A stretch of 64,000 nucleotides of DNA, taken from Cupriavidus sp. EM10. GTDB lineage: Bacteria > Pseudomonadota > Gammaproteobacteria > Burkholderiales > Burkholderiaceae. The stretch is from the NCBI RefSeq assembly GCF_018729255.1, contig NZ_CP076061.1:2170001-2234000 (forward strand). Direction: 5' to 3'. The position numbers and the translations under genes were made by a program. Within the stretch, counting starts at the first letter, position 1. Every line of letters begins with the position of its first letter. The notes beneath the pieces are model-generated. The model made no database searches. It was given only the letters and a program-made list of their open reading frames with translations, and was not told where the DNA came from. Below, in pieces: positions 37,410-48,485 of this stretch.

Positions 37410-39517
37410 ATGCACGATGCCGGCAGGACCCTGACTTCCGCTTTCACGTCCGCGCGCGCCGCCGCCTGGCTGGTGGTGGCGCTGGCCATGACGTCTGGCG
37501 CGCCGGCTGCGGCCGAGGAGACCACCTTGCCCGACGTGGTGGTCAGCGCCAGCCGCAACGAGCAACGGCGTTTCGATGCGCCGGCGGCCATCGACAGCAT
37601 CCCCGTCGATCCCTTCACGGCCACCTCGCCGCTGGTCAGCCTGTCCGAGCTGACGCTGACCAGCCCCGGCATCGCTGTTCGCGACCGCCAGAACTATTCC
37701 CAGGACCTGCAAATCGCCGTACGCGGCTTTGGCAGCCGATCGACGTTCGGCGTGCGCGGCGTGCGGCTGTTCGTCGACGGCATTCCGGCGACCATGCCCG
37801 ACGGCCAGGGCCAGGCGTCTACCTTCGACCTGGCCAATGCCAGCCGCATCGAAGTGCTGCGCGGGCCGTTCGCGCAGATGTACGGCAACGCGTCGGGCGG
37901 GGTGGTGCAGGTATTCACGCCTGATCCGCCGAAGACAGGGTTCACCGGCAGGGCATCGACTGGGTTCGGCTCGGACGGGCAGTGGCAGGCCGGCGTCTCG
38001 CTGGCCGGCGGCAATGACCGGCTGGGCGGCACACTCGACGCCTGGACCTACCAGACCGATGGCTACCGCGACCACAGCGCGGCCAGGCGCTACCAGCTCA
38101 ACGCCAAGATCGTGGCCCAGCCCAGCACGGCCACGAAGATCACGGGCCAGTTCAACTACTTCAACCAGCCGCTGGCCGAAGACCCGCTGGGGCTCACGCG
38201 CGCCCAGGCCGACGCCAACCCCCGGCAGGCAATTGCGGCGGCCACCCAGTTCAACACCGGCAAGGAGGTCGAGCAGACCCAGGCCGGTGTGGTGATCGAG
38301 CACCAACTGACCGACCAGGACAGCCTGAACTTCCGCGTGTATGGCGGCGGCCGGCAGCTGACCCAGCGGCTCGGCTTCAGCGGCGCCGCGCTGAATTCGG
38401 CCGGCGGCATCGTCGACCTGGATCGCGTCTACGGCGGCGGCGCACTGTCCTGGACCCGCAAGACCACGGCCAACGGCCTGCCGCTGCAGTGGACGGCCGG
38501 CCTGGAAGTCAACGGCATGCGCGACGCGCGGAATGGCTACGTCAACGACAACGGCCAGCAGGGCGCGTTGCGGCGCGACGAAACCGACGAGGCGGCCGAC
38601 TACGGCGCCTATGCGCAATTCAACTGGACCGTCCATCCGGCCTGGGAGGTCGTGGGTGGCCTGCGTGCCAGCATGGTCCGGCTGCGCATCGACGACCACT
38701 ACGTGACGGCGGCCAGCCCCGACGACAGCGGCACCTCCACCTATCGCAACCTGAGCCCGGTGCTGGGCGTGGTGTGGCATGCAATGGAGACACTCAACGT
38801 CTACGCCAACCTGGGCCGCGGCTTCGAGACACCCACGCTGACCGAGGTGGCCTATGGCCCGAACGGCGTCGGCGCCAACCTGGGGCTGCAGGCATCGACC
38901 AGCCGCCAGGGCGAGATCGGCGTGAAATGGGAGTCGGGCGGCCAGCGGCTGGACGCGGCATTGTTCGATGCCGACAGCCACAGCGAGATCGTGCCGCTGT
39001 CCAACAACAACGGCCGCACGGTCTACCAGAACGTGGACGGCGTGCGCCGGCGGGGGCTGGAACTGGGCTGGCACGGTGCGTTCGGCCCGGCCCGGCGGCT
39101 GGCGGCCGGGCTGGCCTATACCTACCTCGATGCGTACTTCGGCGAGGCATTCGTCAACGCACAGGGGGCGACCGTGGCGGCCGGCAATCGCCTGCCCGGC
39201 ACGGCGCGTCACAGCTTCGGCGCCGAGCTGACCTACAAGCCGTGGGGCCAGTGGATGGTGGGGTGGAAGCCAAGGCCGACAGCAAGGTCTACGCGGACGA
39301 CCTCAACACCCAGGCGGCGCCCGGCTACTTCATCGTCAACCTGAAGACCGGCTACACCTTCAGGACCGGGGCCACGCAGTGGTACGTGTTCGGACGCATC
39401 GACAACGTGGCGGACCGGCACTACATCGGCTCGGTCATCGTCAATGAAGCGAACGGCAGATACTACGAGCCGGCGCCGGGGCGGCGATTCTTCGTCGGAC
39501 TGCGGGCGTCGATGTGA
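37410..39517 (+). CDS. pqqU: TonB-dependent receptor of the YncD/PqqU type, single-base frameshift
   Basis: About 702 residues after correction, with a signal peptide ending near SGAPAAAEE. The plug domain is strikingly like E. coli YncD: RDRQNYSQDLQIAVRGFGSR, then FVDGIPATMPDGQGQ and VLRGPFAQMYGNASGG. The C-terminus also matches (GSVIVNEANGRYYEPAPGRR). YncD was identified as PqqU, the outer-membrane importer of pyrroloquinoline quinone. The frame breaks at the GGGG at 39260-39263; one more G gives MVGVEAKADSKVYADD and restores the last beta strands. No PQQ-dependent dehydrogenase gene is in the window. Confidence 0.88.
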
Positions 39518-39626
39518 TGCGGGCGGTGGTGTGGGCCTTATTGCGCGATTGCCGCCTGCCTGACTTGCCAATGCCGCATCGCACGCCTAAGGTGGCGGTT
39601 TTAGCCGCTACACGCGTGCCGCTGCC

Positions 39627-41068
39627 ATGTCCCTAGCCACGCCCCCCGTCGATTCCGCCGCCATGCCCCAGGACCCCAAGCTGCGCATCATGCTCTGGGT
39701 GGTGGCGGTGGGATTCTTCATGCAGACGCTCGACTCCACGATCGTCAACACCGCCTTGCCATCGATGGCCCGCAGCCTGGGCGAGAGCCCGCTGCGCATG
39801 CAGTCGGTGGTGATCGCCTATTCGCTGACGATGGCCGTGATCATCCCGGCATCGGGCTGGCTGGCCGATCGCTTCGGCACCCGCACGATCTTCCAGACGG
39901 CCATCGGGCTGTTCGTGCTGGGGTCGCTGCTGTGCGCCTGGGCGCCCACGCTGCCGATGCTGTCCGCCGCCCGCGTGGTGCAGGGGGCGGGCGGGGCGAT
40001 GCTGCTGCCGGTGGACGGTTGTCGGTGTTGCGGACATTCCCGCGCGAGCAGTATCTGCAGGCGCTGAGCTTCGTGGCGATTCCCGGCATGATCGGGCCGC
40101 TGATCGGGCCGACGCTGGGCGGCTGGATCACGCAGACCTTTTCGTGGCACTGGATTTTCCTGATCAACGTGCCAGTAGGTGTGATTGGCGCGATTGCCAC
40201 GGTGCGCTACATGCCAAACGCCCGGCTGCCCGGCATCGGGCGTTTCGATATCGCGGGCTACGCGTTCCTTGCCATCGCCATGGTGACGCTGTCGTTCTCG
40301 CTGGACGGCCTGGCCGGCATGGGCTTCCAGCACGCCACGGTGCTGATGCTGCTGATCGCCAGCATGGCGGCACTGTCGGCCTACGTGCTGCATGCCCGGC
40401 GCAGCAAGATGCCGCTGTTCCCGCTCAAGCTGTTCAGCATCCACGCGTTCAGCGTGGGCCTGCTGGGCAACCTGTTCGCCCGGATCGGCAACGGCGCCAT
40501 GCCGTTCCTGATTCCGCTCACGCTGCAGATCAGCCTGGGGTACTCGCCGTTCAATGCCGGCCTGATGATGGTGCCGGTGACGGTGGCCGGCATGGCGTCA
40601 AAGCGGCTGGCCACGCGGCTGATCGAGCAGTTCGGCTACCGCAAGGTGCTGGTGACCAACACGTTCCTGGTGGGACTGGTGATGGCGTCATTTGCGCTGA
40701 TCTCGCCTGACCGGCCGCTGCCGCTGGTGATCGTCCAGATGGCGATTTTTGGCGCGGTCAATTCAATACAGTTCACGGCCATGAACACGGTCACGCTCAA
40801 GGACCTGAGCGGGGTCACGGCCAGCAGCGGCAACAGCATGCTGTCGATGGTGCAGATGCTGTCGATGAGCCTGGCCGTGACGTCGGCCGGGGCCCTGCTG
40901 GCCACGTTCCAGGCCGGCATCGGCTCGCATCACTTCGACGTACTGCCAGCGTTCCACGCCACCTTTATCTGCGTGGGCCTGATCACGTCGGCCTCGGCCT
41001 GGATCTTCATGCAGCTCGATCCGGAGAAGCCGGTGGTGGCCAAGGCGCAGCCGTCGGAAGAGGTGTAG
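39627..41068 (+). CDS. mdtD: MdtD-like DHA2 major facilitator efflux transporter, single-base frameshift
   Basis: About 480 residues after correction, a multidrug/drug:proton antiporter-type MFS protein. It follows E. coli MdtD closely: [35 protein letters not shown], then [13 protein letters not shown] joined to [44 protein letters not shown] and [18 protein letters not shown]. The break is at the GG at 40013-40014, where one more G is expected. It is convergent with the dehydratase gene, separated by a palindromic repeat. Substrate unknown. Confidence 0.87.
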
Positions 41069-41081
41069 TCCCTCCGTTTTA

Positions 41082-41212
41082 TTCCCCTCTCCCGTCCGCG
41101 GGAGAGGGGTTAGGGGTGAGGGCAGGGCGTATCGCATTCGATCAACGCTGTTAGTACTGGCAGCGCCCGGCCCTCACCCCGGCCCCTCTCCCGCAAGGCG
41201 GGAGAGGGAGCC
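41082..41212. repeat. dispersed intergenic palindromic repeat (copy C)
   Basis: Two facing units (about 41084-41123 and 41170-41210), each with a CTCTCCCG/CGGGAGAG hairpin and a GGGGTGAGGGC-like arm. It fills the gap between the convergent mdtD and dehydratase genes and is the same family as the copies at 1971 and 22302. Confidence 0.75.
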
Positions 41213-41236
41213 AACACAGGGAAAATCACAGGCGGA

Positions 41237-42205
41237 TCAACGCCCCATCAGCTCACAGAACCACGAGATATCGACGTTGCCGCCGCTGATGATGATGCCC
41301 ACGCGCTTGCCCTTGAGCTGGTCCCTGATCTGCAGCGCTGCCGCCAGGCCCAGGGCGCCGGTCGGCTCGACGATCATCTTCATGCGCTCGGCGAAGAAAC
41401 GCATTGCCTCCACCAGCTGGGCGTCCGAGGCGGTCAGGATGTCGTTGACGTCGCGCTGGATGATCGGGAACGTGTAATTGCCCAGGTGCTGCGTCTGCGC
41501 GCCGTCGGCGATGGTCTTCGGCGTGTCGATATGCACGATGTTGCCGCTGCGGAACGATTGCTGGCCGTCGTTGCCGGCCTCGGGCTCCACGCCGTACAAC
41601 TGGCATTGCGGGGCCAGCGCGCGCGTGGACAGCGCGGTGCCGGACAGCAGGCCGCCGCCGCCCAGCGGGGCCAGCAGCACGTCGAGCGGGCCCACTTCCT
41701 CGAACAGTTCCCTGGCGGCCGTGCCCTGGCCGGCCATCACGTCGGGATGGTCGTACGGCGGAATCAGCGTCATGCCGTGCTTTTCCGCCAGATCGCGGCC
41801 GATGGCCTCGCGGTCTTCCTTGTAGCGGTCGTACAGCACCACGCTGGCGCCATAGCCCTTGGTGGCCGCCACCTTCAGCGCGGGCGCGTCCTGCGGCATC
41901 ACGATCGTCGCCGGCATGCCCAGCAGCCTGGCCGACAGCGCGATGCCCTGCGCGTGGTTGCCCGACGAAAAGGCGACCACGCCGCCCTTGCGCTGCTCGG
42001 GGGTGAACTTCGACAGCGCGTTGAACGCGCCACGGAACTTGAAGGCGCCCATGCGCTGGAAGTTCTCGCACTTGAAGAAGACTTCGGCGCCGAGCCGCTC
42101 GTTAAGCGTGCGCGAGGTGTTGACGGGCGTACGGTTGGCATAGCCTTCCAGCCGCTTGGCAGCGGCCTCGACGTCGGCGAAGGTGGGCAGTTGCAGGGTC
42201 GTCAT
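41237..42205 (-). CDS. PLP-dependent threonine dehydratase/threo-3-hydroxyaspartate ammonia-lyase family
   Basis: 322 residues, fold type II PLP enzyme. The Schiff-base Lys is in MGAFKFRGAFNAL, the FSSGNHAQG loop and the glycine-rich phosphate cradle APLGGGGLLSG are intact, and IISGGNVD ends the fold. There is no ACT regulatory domain, as in catabolic TdcB, serine racemase or hydroxyaspartate dehydratase (BhcB). The neighbouring ornithine-cyclodeaminase-family gene favours the hydroxyaspartate reading, which would yield iminosuccinate or oxaloacetate. That assignment is inference. Confidence 0.87.
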   Translation of the reverse strand: MTTLQLPTFADVEAAAKRLEGYANRTPVNTSRTLNERLGAEVFFKCENFQRMGAFKFRGAFNALSKFTPEQRKGGVVAFSSGNHAQGIALSARLLGMPATIVMPQDAPALKVAATKGYGASVVLYDRYKEDREAIGRDLAEKHGMTLIPPYDHPDVMAGQGTAARELFEEVGPLDVLLAPLGGGGLLSGTALSTRALAPQCQLYGVEPEAGNDGQQSFRSGNIVHIDTPKTIADGAQTQHLGNYTFPIIQRDVNDILTASDAQLVEAMRFFAERMKMIVEPTGALGLAAALQIRDQLKGKRVGIIISGGNVDISWFCELMGR

Positions 42206-42249
42206 GGTCGTATCGGTGTGCAGGATGCGAGGGGAGGATGGATGAGGGC

Positions 42250-43236
42250 CTACCAGGGCCAGGCCAGGCGCGTGCCGGTGCCGTCGGCCAGCGCCCGTTC
42301 ATGCAGGAAGCGGGCGACCGTCAGGTCTTGCAGGGCCAGGCCGGTCATGTCGAACACGGTGATGTCGCCGGCTTTCCGCTCGAACGTGGCGGCGCCGGTC
42401 AGCAGGTCGCCGATTTCGATGCAATGCAGGTCGGGCGACCACTGGCATTCGCCGATGCTGCGCGCCTGCTCCAGGTCGTCGGCGACGATGCGGGCGCGTT
42501 CAAGGACGCCGTCGGGCAGCTCGCGCTTGCCGCTGGTATCGGCGCCGACACAGGTCAGATGAGTGCCGGGCTGCACGGCATCGGCGTCGAACAGCGCCCC
42601 GCCGCCGGGCGTGGCCGTGATCACCACATCGCTGTCGGCCACGGCGGCATTGCGGTCGGTAGCCAGGGAAATCCGGCAGCGCGCGGCAAAGTCGGAGAAT
42701 TCGGCCTCGAAGCTCGGACTGGGCGCGCCGTTGGCGCTGACGTAGCGCACCTCGTCCAGCGACGGCAGCAGCGCCAGCGCATACGTCAACTGCACGCGCG
42801 CCTGCACGCCGGTGCCGAACACGCATACGCGGCGGCTGTCGGGCCGGGCCAGCGCCTGCAGGCCGATGCCGCCCGCCGCGCCGGTGCGCGCCGTGGTGAT
42901 CGCGTTGCCGTCAAGAATGCAGACCGGGCGGCCGGTGGCCGGGTCGATCAGCACGATGGTGGCCTGATGCGGCTCCCCGCCGCGCTGGCGGTTGCCAGGC
43001 CAGAAGCCGGCGGCCTTGAAGCCCAGCAGGTTCTGGCGGCCGACATCGCCGGCCTTGATGCCGAACACTCCGCCGGTAGCCAGCTTTTCGCGGATCAGCG
43101 GGAAGACGCGCCCCTCCCGATGGCTGTGCAGGATAAAGGCCTCGCGCACGGCGGCCAGGACGTCGTCGGGAATCAGCGCCGCTTCCACGGCGTGTTTGTC
43201 GAGCAGTAGCAAGTGCGCGGCGGCGTTAGCGTGCAT
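42250..43236 (-). CDS. ornithine cyclodeaminase/mu-crystallin-family NAD(P) enzyme (iminosuccinate reductase/DauB-like)
   Basis: 328 residues from the ATG at 43236, which overlaps the end of the regulator gene by 11 bases. The NAD(P)-binding motif is VCVFGTGVQARVQ, the substrate loop has FGIKAGDVGRQN, the mid region TARTGAAGGIGLQALA, and VITATPGGGALFD follows. The family includes ornithine cyclodeaminase, L-arginine dehydrogenase DauB and iminosuccinate reductase BhcD. With a BhcB-like dehydratase next to it, the BhcD role (iminosuccinate to L-aspartate) is plausible. With a DauR-like regulator, a D-arginine-linked role is the alternative. Confidence 0.85.
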   Translation of the reverse strand: MHANAAAHLLLLDKHAVEAALIPDDVLAAVREAFILHSHREGRVFPLIREKLATGGVFGIKAGDVGRQNLLGFKAAGFWPGNRQRGGEPHQATIVLIDPATGRPVCILDGNAITTARTGAAGGIGLQALARPDSRRVCVFGTGVQARVQLTYALALLPSLDEVRYVSANGAPSPSFEAEFSDFAARCRISLATDRNAAVADSDVVITATPGGGALFDADAVQPGTHLTCVGADTSGKRELPDGVLERARIVADDLEQARSIGECQWSPDLHCIEIGDLLTGAATFERKAGDITVFDMTGLALQDLTVARFLHERALADGTGTRLAWPW

Positions 43237-43851
43237 AGCTGTAGACGGTGGCGCGCGACACACCCAGGTGCGCCGCGATGGTTTCCATGGCCCGGCGCAC
43301 TTCCAGCAGGCCGGACGCCTTGAGTTCGGCCAGCAGCGCGCGCCGCTCATCGGTCTTCAACGCGCGGGGCGTGGTGGCCAGCCGTGCCGCGAAGGCGTCG
43401 ATGCGCGTGCGCAAGACCTCCGTGCTGGCCGGGTCGAGCGTTTCCTCCGGCCCGTCTGTAGCGGTCTGCACGAACTGGCCCATGGCCATCTGCAGGCTGC
43501 GGAACAGCGTCAGGTCCACGTTCATGCACAGCGCGGCAATGTAGCGGCCGCTGCTGTCCTTGATGCCGATGGACGTGCTCTTGGCCAAACGGCCATCCGC
43601 GAACTGGTTCGCGTAGTTGGCAAGCACCTGCGGATAGTCGGGGTCGGTGATGCGCGCCTCGCCCAGTTCCGTGGTGGGATCGCCCACCGCGCGGCCCGAC
43701 AGGTTGTTGTGGATGGCCAGGATCGACTGGCCGGGCTCCAGCAGGTCGTGAACCACGACCTCGCAGAACGGCGCGAGCGTCTGGCCCAGGCCATCGGCAA
43801 CCTGCTTGATCTGGTCCAGCAGCAGCCGCTGCTCGGGGTACGGTCGGGCAT
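43226..43851 (-). CDS. DauR/YheO-family transcriptional regulator, single-base frameshift near the start
   Basis: About 208 residues after correction. The N-terminal YheO-type PAS domain has LAPFCEVVVHDLLEPGQSI, IHNNLSGRAVG and IGIKDSSGRYIAALCMNVD. The C-terminal helix-turn-helix ends IAAHLGVSRATVYSYAR. The in-frame upstream part has no start codon, but an ATG at 43851 joins if one base is restored at 43842-43843 (reading MPDPYPEQRLLL). Family members such as DauR are repressors of amino-acid use genes. It begins a three-gene operon with the OCD-family and dehydratase genes. Confidence 0.82.
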
Positions 43852-43911
43852 CAGGGAAGGAAAAATCAGAGGAAATTCGATTTTGGACAGTTTGTATATT
43901 GCTGGACTTAA

Positions 43912-43917
43912 TGTCAA
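43912..43917 (-). promoter_or_regulatory. candidate -35 element of the dauR-like operon
   Basis: TTGACA on the minus strand, directly after the nasA terminator and about 60 bases before the regulator start. The matching -10 is weak (TACAAA at 15 bases). Confidence 0.35.
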
Positions 43918-43927
43918 GAAACGGGCG

Positions 43928-43965
43928 AAAAAATGGCGCGGGAGCCACCAGGGCTGCCGCGCCAT
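43928..43965 (-). terminator. intrinsic terminator of the nitrate assimilation operon
   Basis: Nine-base stem ATGGCGCGG/CCGCGCCAT (43933-43941, 43957-43965), followed on the minus strand by a T run. It lies 18 bases after the nasA stop. Confidence 0.85.
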
Positions 43966-43983
43966 GCCTTATCCGCGAGGCGA

Positions 43984-46733
43984 TCAGGCCACCTCCGCCT
44001 CCACGATCCGGATCTCGCCCAACAGTTTCCGAAGCTCCGGCACGCAGGACCCGCAGTTGCCGCCCGCCTTTACGCAAGCCGTGATCTCGGCTGGCGTCTT
44101 GAGGTCGTGCTTGCGCACGGCGTCGCAGATTGTGTTGCGGCCGACGCCGAAGCACGAGCAGACGGTAGGGCCGGCGTCGGCTGTCTTTTCCAGCGGCTGG
44201 CCCAGCAGCAGGCCGATGCGGTCGGTGTCTTCCAGGCGGTCCTGCCCGAACAGTTGCGACAGCCAGGCGCGCGACGGCAGGTCGGTGCGGGTGGAGACGT
44301 ACACGCAAGCTTCCAGCCGGTCGTTGACGACGTAGCCCGCGTGATAGACGCCGGCCGTGCGGTCCTCGTATTCAAGCCAGTCCGCTTCCGGGTCCTGCAC
44401 GCCCAGCAGCGCGCGCGCCCACTCGGTGCGCCCACCGATCGCCTCCCGGCCGGCGAATTCGTAGCGGTGGAACTGCTTGCCCTGGATGCGCGTCCAGTAC
44501 GTCAGCGAGTCGGCGGGCAGCGCGTTGCGGCTCAGCACGAAGCCGTGCCACGACACCCGGAATTCCTCCACGTGCACTGGCGTGTGCTTGAACTCGGGCT
44601 CGCCCGAGACCGGATCGACGACTGGATTGACCACCGCGCCCACGCGCGCGTCGGAACTGAACTGGTCGTTCCAGTGGATCGGCACGAACACGCTGCCGCG
44701 CGCAATGCCGCCGCCAAACCGCACGCGCGCCACCATGGCGCCCCAGCGGCTGGTCACGCGCGCCAGCTTGCCTTCGCCCACGCCGCATAGCAGCGCGTCC
44801 TGCGGATGCATGTCGACGAACGGCTCGGGCAGGTGGTCGGACAGCCGGGCCGCCTTGCCCGTGCGCGTCATGGTGTGCCACTGGTCGCGAACGCGGCCCG
44901 TGTTGAGGATCAGCGGATACTCGTCGTCGGCGGCATGCACAGGCGCGCGCGCCGCCGTGGGCACGAAGCGGGCGCGGCCATCGGCAAAGGCGTAGCGGCC
45001 GTCCTCGAACAGTCGCTGCATGCCTCCGGGGGCGGCGGCGCGGTACGGCCATTGCACCGGCTCGAAGTCATCGTATGCGTCCTGGGTCAGGCCGGCCAGG
45101 CCGCCGATATCGAACATGCGCGGCGCCTCGCGGTCGTCGGCATCGCCGTTTCTCCAAGCTGAGAGGCGTGCGTGTTCGTCGAAAATTTCATACTGGCCGG
45201 CGTAGTCGAAGCCGGCAAAGCCCATGCGGCGGGCCACGTCGCACAGGATGTCCCAGTCGGCGCGCGCTTCGCCCGGGGCCGGCAGGAACGCGCGCTGGCG
45301 CGAGATGCGGCGTTCGGAATTGGTCACCGTGCCATCTTTCTCGCCCCAGCCCAGCGCAGGCAGCAGCACGTGCGCGGCGTCATTGGTATCGGTGTGCGTG
45401 ACGATGTCCGACGTGACGACCAGTTCGCACCTGGCCAGTGCCCGGCGCGCCTGATCGGCGTCAGGCAGGCTGACCACGGGGTTGGTGGCGATGACCCAGA
45501 CGGCCTTGACCCGGCCCGCCTCGATCGCGTTGAACAGGTCCACGGCCTTCAGGCCCGGCTTGTCGGCCATGTGCGGCGACTGCCAGAAGTCCTGCACGAT
45601 GTCGCGGTGCACCGGGTTGGCCAGTTCCATGTGGGCGGCCAGCATGTTGGCCAGGCCGCCTACCTCGCGGCCGCCCATGGCGTTGGGCTGCCCCGTCAGC
45701 GAGAAAGGACCCATGCCCGGATGCCCGATCCGCCCGGTCAGCAGGTGGCAGTTGATGATGCTGTTGACCTTGTCGGTGCCCGCCGACGACTGGTTCACAC
45801 CCATCGAGAATGCCGTGACGACCTTCCGCGTCGCGGCGAACAGTTCGAAGAAAGCCTGCAGGTCCTGGGGATCGAGCTTGCAGGTGCGGGCCAGGGTGAT
45901 CAGGTCCGCGTCGCTGCCATCTGCCTTGGCAACGGCCAATGCTTCGTCCAGGCCACTCGTATGGGCGTCGACGAATGCCGCATCGGCATGGCCGTGCCTG
46001 GCCAGGTAGCCGAGCAGGCCGTTGAACAGGTGCACGTCGGTGCCGGGGCGCAGCGGCAGGTGCAGGTCGGCCAGCTCGCAGGTGGCGGTGCGGCGCGGGT
46101 CAATGGCCACGATCTTCATGTCGGGCCGTGCTTCCTTGGCGCGCGTCAGGCGCTGGAACAGGATGGGGTGGCACCAGGCCGTGTTCGAGCCCACCAGCAC
46201 CACCAGGTCGGCCTGCTCCAAATCCTCGTAATTGCACGGCACCAGGTCTTCGCCGAACGCGCGCTTGTGACCGGCCACGGCTGACGACATGCACAGCCGC
46301 GAATTGGTGTCGATGTTCGCCGAGCCGATAAAGCCCTTCATCAGCTTGTTGGCGATGTAGTAGTCCTCGGTCAGGATCTGGCCCGAGACGTAGAGCGCCA
46401 CGGCGTCGGGGCCGTGCTTGGCGATGACATCGGCAAAGCCGCTGGCGACCTTGTCCAGCGCCTGGTCCCAGCTCACGCGGCGCAGGCTGCTGTCGGCATC
46501 GCGCAGTTGCGGGTGGAGCAGGCGGCCATCGAGGCTCACCGTGTCGCCCAACGCCGAACCCTTGACGCACAGGCGGCCAAAATTCGACGCATGATCGGCA
46601 TCGCCTTGCACTTCGACCTGACCGTCTGCGCGGGCGGTGGCACGCACGCCGCAGCCTACGCCGCAGTACGGGCAGGTGGTGGAGACCGTCTTGGTGGGGT
46701 GGTGGCAACCACCGCAATCTCTGACAGGTTCAC
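43984..46733 (-). CDS. nasA: assimilatory nitrate reductase catalytic subunit with C-terminal [2Fe-2S] domain, frameshift near the start
   Basis: About 916 residues after correction. The N-terminal [4Fe-4S] motif TCPYCGVGCGV leads into a molybdopterin oxidoreductase: NFGRLCVKGSALGDT, SGQILTEDYYIANKLMKG, MGVNQSSAGTD, TGRIGHPGMGPFSLTGQPNAMGG in part, then the dinucleotide-binding domain. A BFD-like [2Fe-2S] tail has VCSCFGVG and GGNCGSCVPEL. It reduces nitrate to nitrite in the cytosol. The frame holding the Fe-S motif has no start codon. A GTG at 46733 joins it if one base is restored in the GGGG at 46696-46699 (plus strand). Last gene of the operon. Confidence 0.92.
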
Positions 46734-46792
46734 GGGCGATTCTCTTCAGTCTCTTCGGTCGATGTTGGCGTGGGCGCCGGGGCAGGCAGCCG

Positions 46793-48051
46793 TCAGGCCG
46801 CCAGGGCCTCGCATTGGGCCTGGCCGAACAGCAGGCGCTGGCGCAGCGCGGCCACGGGCTTGCCGGACTGGATCAGGTCGAAATACCAGGGGCCGTCCTT
46901 TACGTCGCCGTACAGCACGGCGCCGACCAGCCGGCCGTCCTGCAGCACCAGCCGCTTGTAGACGCCCCGGCGCGGATCGCGCAGCACCAGGTCCTCGCTG
47001 CCCTCGGCGCCGATGAAGTCGCCGGCCGAGTACAGGTCCACGCCGGTCACCTTGAGCTTGGTGGCCGTGGCCTGCTGCACGTAGCGCCGATGCCCGGCAC
47101 CGGCCAGGTGGGCGGCGCAGACGCGGGCCTGGTCCCAGATCGGCGCTACCAGGCCAAACGTGGCGTTGCGGTGCTGCACGCATTCGCCGACGGCGTAGAT
47201 GCGCGGGTCGAAGGTCTGCAGCGTGTCGTCCACCACGATGGCGCGCTCGCAGCGCAGGCCGGCGCCAGCGGCCAGTTCGATATTGGGGCGCACGCCGGCA
47301 GTCATCACCACCAGGTCGGCCGGGATCTGCGTGCCGTCCTTGAACAGCACGCCAGTCACGCGGCTTTCGCCCAGGATGCCGGCGGTCTGTGCGCCCAGCA
47401 GGAAGCGCAGGCCCTTGCGTTCGAGCGCCACCTTCAGCAGGTCGGCGGCGGGCTTGTCGAGCTGGCGCTCCATCAGGCTGTCGGCCAGATGCACCACGGT
47501 GACGTCCATGCCCTGGCGCATCAGGCCGTTGGCGGCCTCCAGTCCCAGCAGGCCGCCGCCGATCACCACCGCGTGGCGATGGTTCCGCGCGGCGTGCAGC
47601 ATGGTTTCCACGTCCTGGATGTCGCGGAAGGCGATCACGCCGTCCAGCGTGTGGCCCGGCACCGGAATGATGAACGGCTTGGACCCGGTGGCCAGCAGCA
47701 GGCGGTCGTAGTGGACTTCCTTCCCCGAAGCCGAGCGCACCGTGCGGCGCGGACGGTCGATGGCCACCACGGGGTCACCGGCCAGCAGTTCGATGCCGTT
47801 CCGGGTGTACCAGTCGCGCGTGTTGAGCATGATGTCGTCGACGGTCTTCTCGCCGGCGAGCACCGGGCTCAGCAGGATGCGGTTGTAGTTGCCGTAGGGC
47901 TCGGCGCCGAACACCGTGATGTCGTACAGGTCCGGCGCGAGCTTCAGCAGTTCCTCGACCGTGCGCATGGCGGCCATGCCGTTGCCGACCACCACCAGCC
48001 GCGGCTTCACGGCGGCGATGGGAGACGAGGTGGGGGCGTCGTGGATATCAT
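46793..48051 (-). CDS. FAD/NAD(P)-dependent oxidoreductase, electron donor subunit of the nitrate reductase
   Basis: A NirB-N-terminal-like flavoprotein of about 405-419 residues. The FAD motif is RLVVVGNGMAAMRT, then YDITVFGAEPYGNYNRI, the NAD motif VVIGGGLLGLEAA, and IYAVGECVQH near the C-terminus. It likely passes electrons from NAD(P)H to NasA, the role of NasB/NasC-type subunits. Start uncertain: a GTG at 48010 lies in frame without a ribosome site. An ATG at 48051 joins if one base is restored in the GGGGG at 48032-48036 (reading MISTTPPTSS). It sits between nirD and nasA. Confidence 0.87.
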
Positions 48052-48086
48052 CTTCCTGGGGCGTTGGACGTAGACGTAAGTGCGGA

Positions 48087-48470
48087 TCAGGCGGCCAGTT
48101 CTTCCTCGGCCTGGCGCTGCACGACCGATGCCGCCACCCAGACCTTGCCGTCATAGACGCGGGCCATATAGGCATCCACCGAATGCTCGGGCGCCTCCAG
48201 GCATTCGCCGGTGCGCAGGTCGAAGTGGTGCTTGTAGATCGGCGACGCCACCACGATGCGATCCCCCAGGCTGCCGACCAGCCCGCGCGACAGCACGCTG
48301 GCCTGCGAATTGGGATCGAAATTGGCGATCGCGTAGACCTCCTCGCCCCGGCCGACGCGGAAGACGGCCACCTGCTGCGTGTCGACCAGTGCGCAGACAC
48401 CAGTATTGGGCACGATATCGCGCAAGGTGCAGATCGCGGTCCAGGTTTCGGGATGGTGGGCTTGGCTCAT
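48087..48470 (-). CDS. nirD: nitrite reductase (NADH) small subunit
   Basis: 127 residues from the ATG at 48470 (AAGGAGAAC upstream). It has the Rieske-like NirD fold (WTAICTLRDIVPNTGVCAL, VFRVGRGEEVYAIANFDP, VASPIYKHHFDLRTGECLE), without all the Fe-S ligands of true Rieske proteins, as usual for NirD. It supports NirB in reducing nitrite to ammonium. It follows nirB by 15 bases. Confidence 0.93.
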   Translation of the reverse strand: MSQAHHPETWTAICTLRDIVPNTGVCALVDTQQVAVFRVGRGEEVYAIANFDPNSQASVLSRGLVGSLGDRIVVASPIYKHHFDLRTGECLEAPEHSVDAYMARVYDGKVWVAASVVQRQAEEELAA

Positions 48471-48485
48471 CACGTTCTCCTTGTG

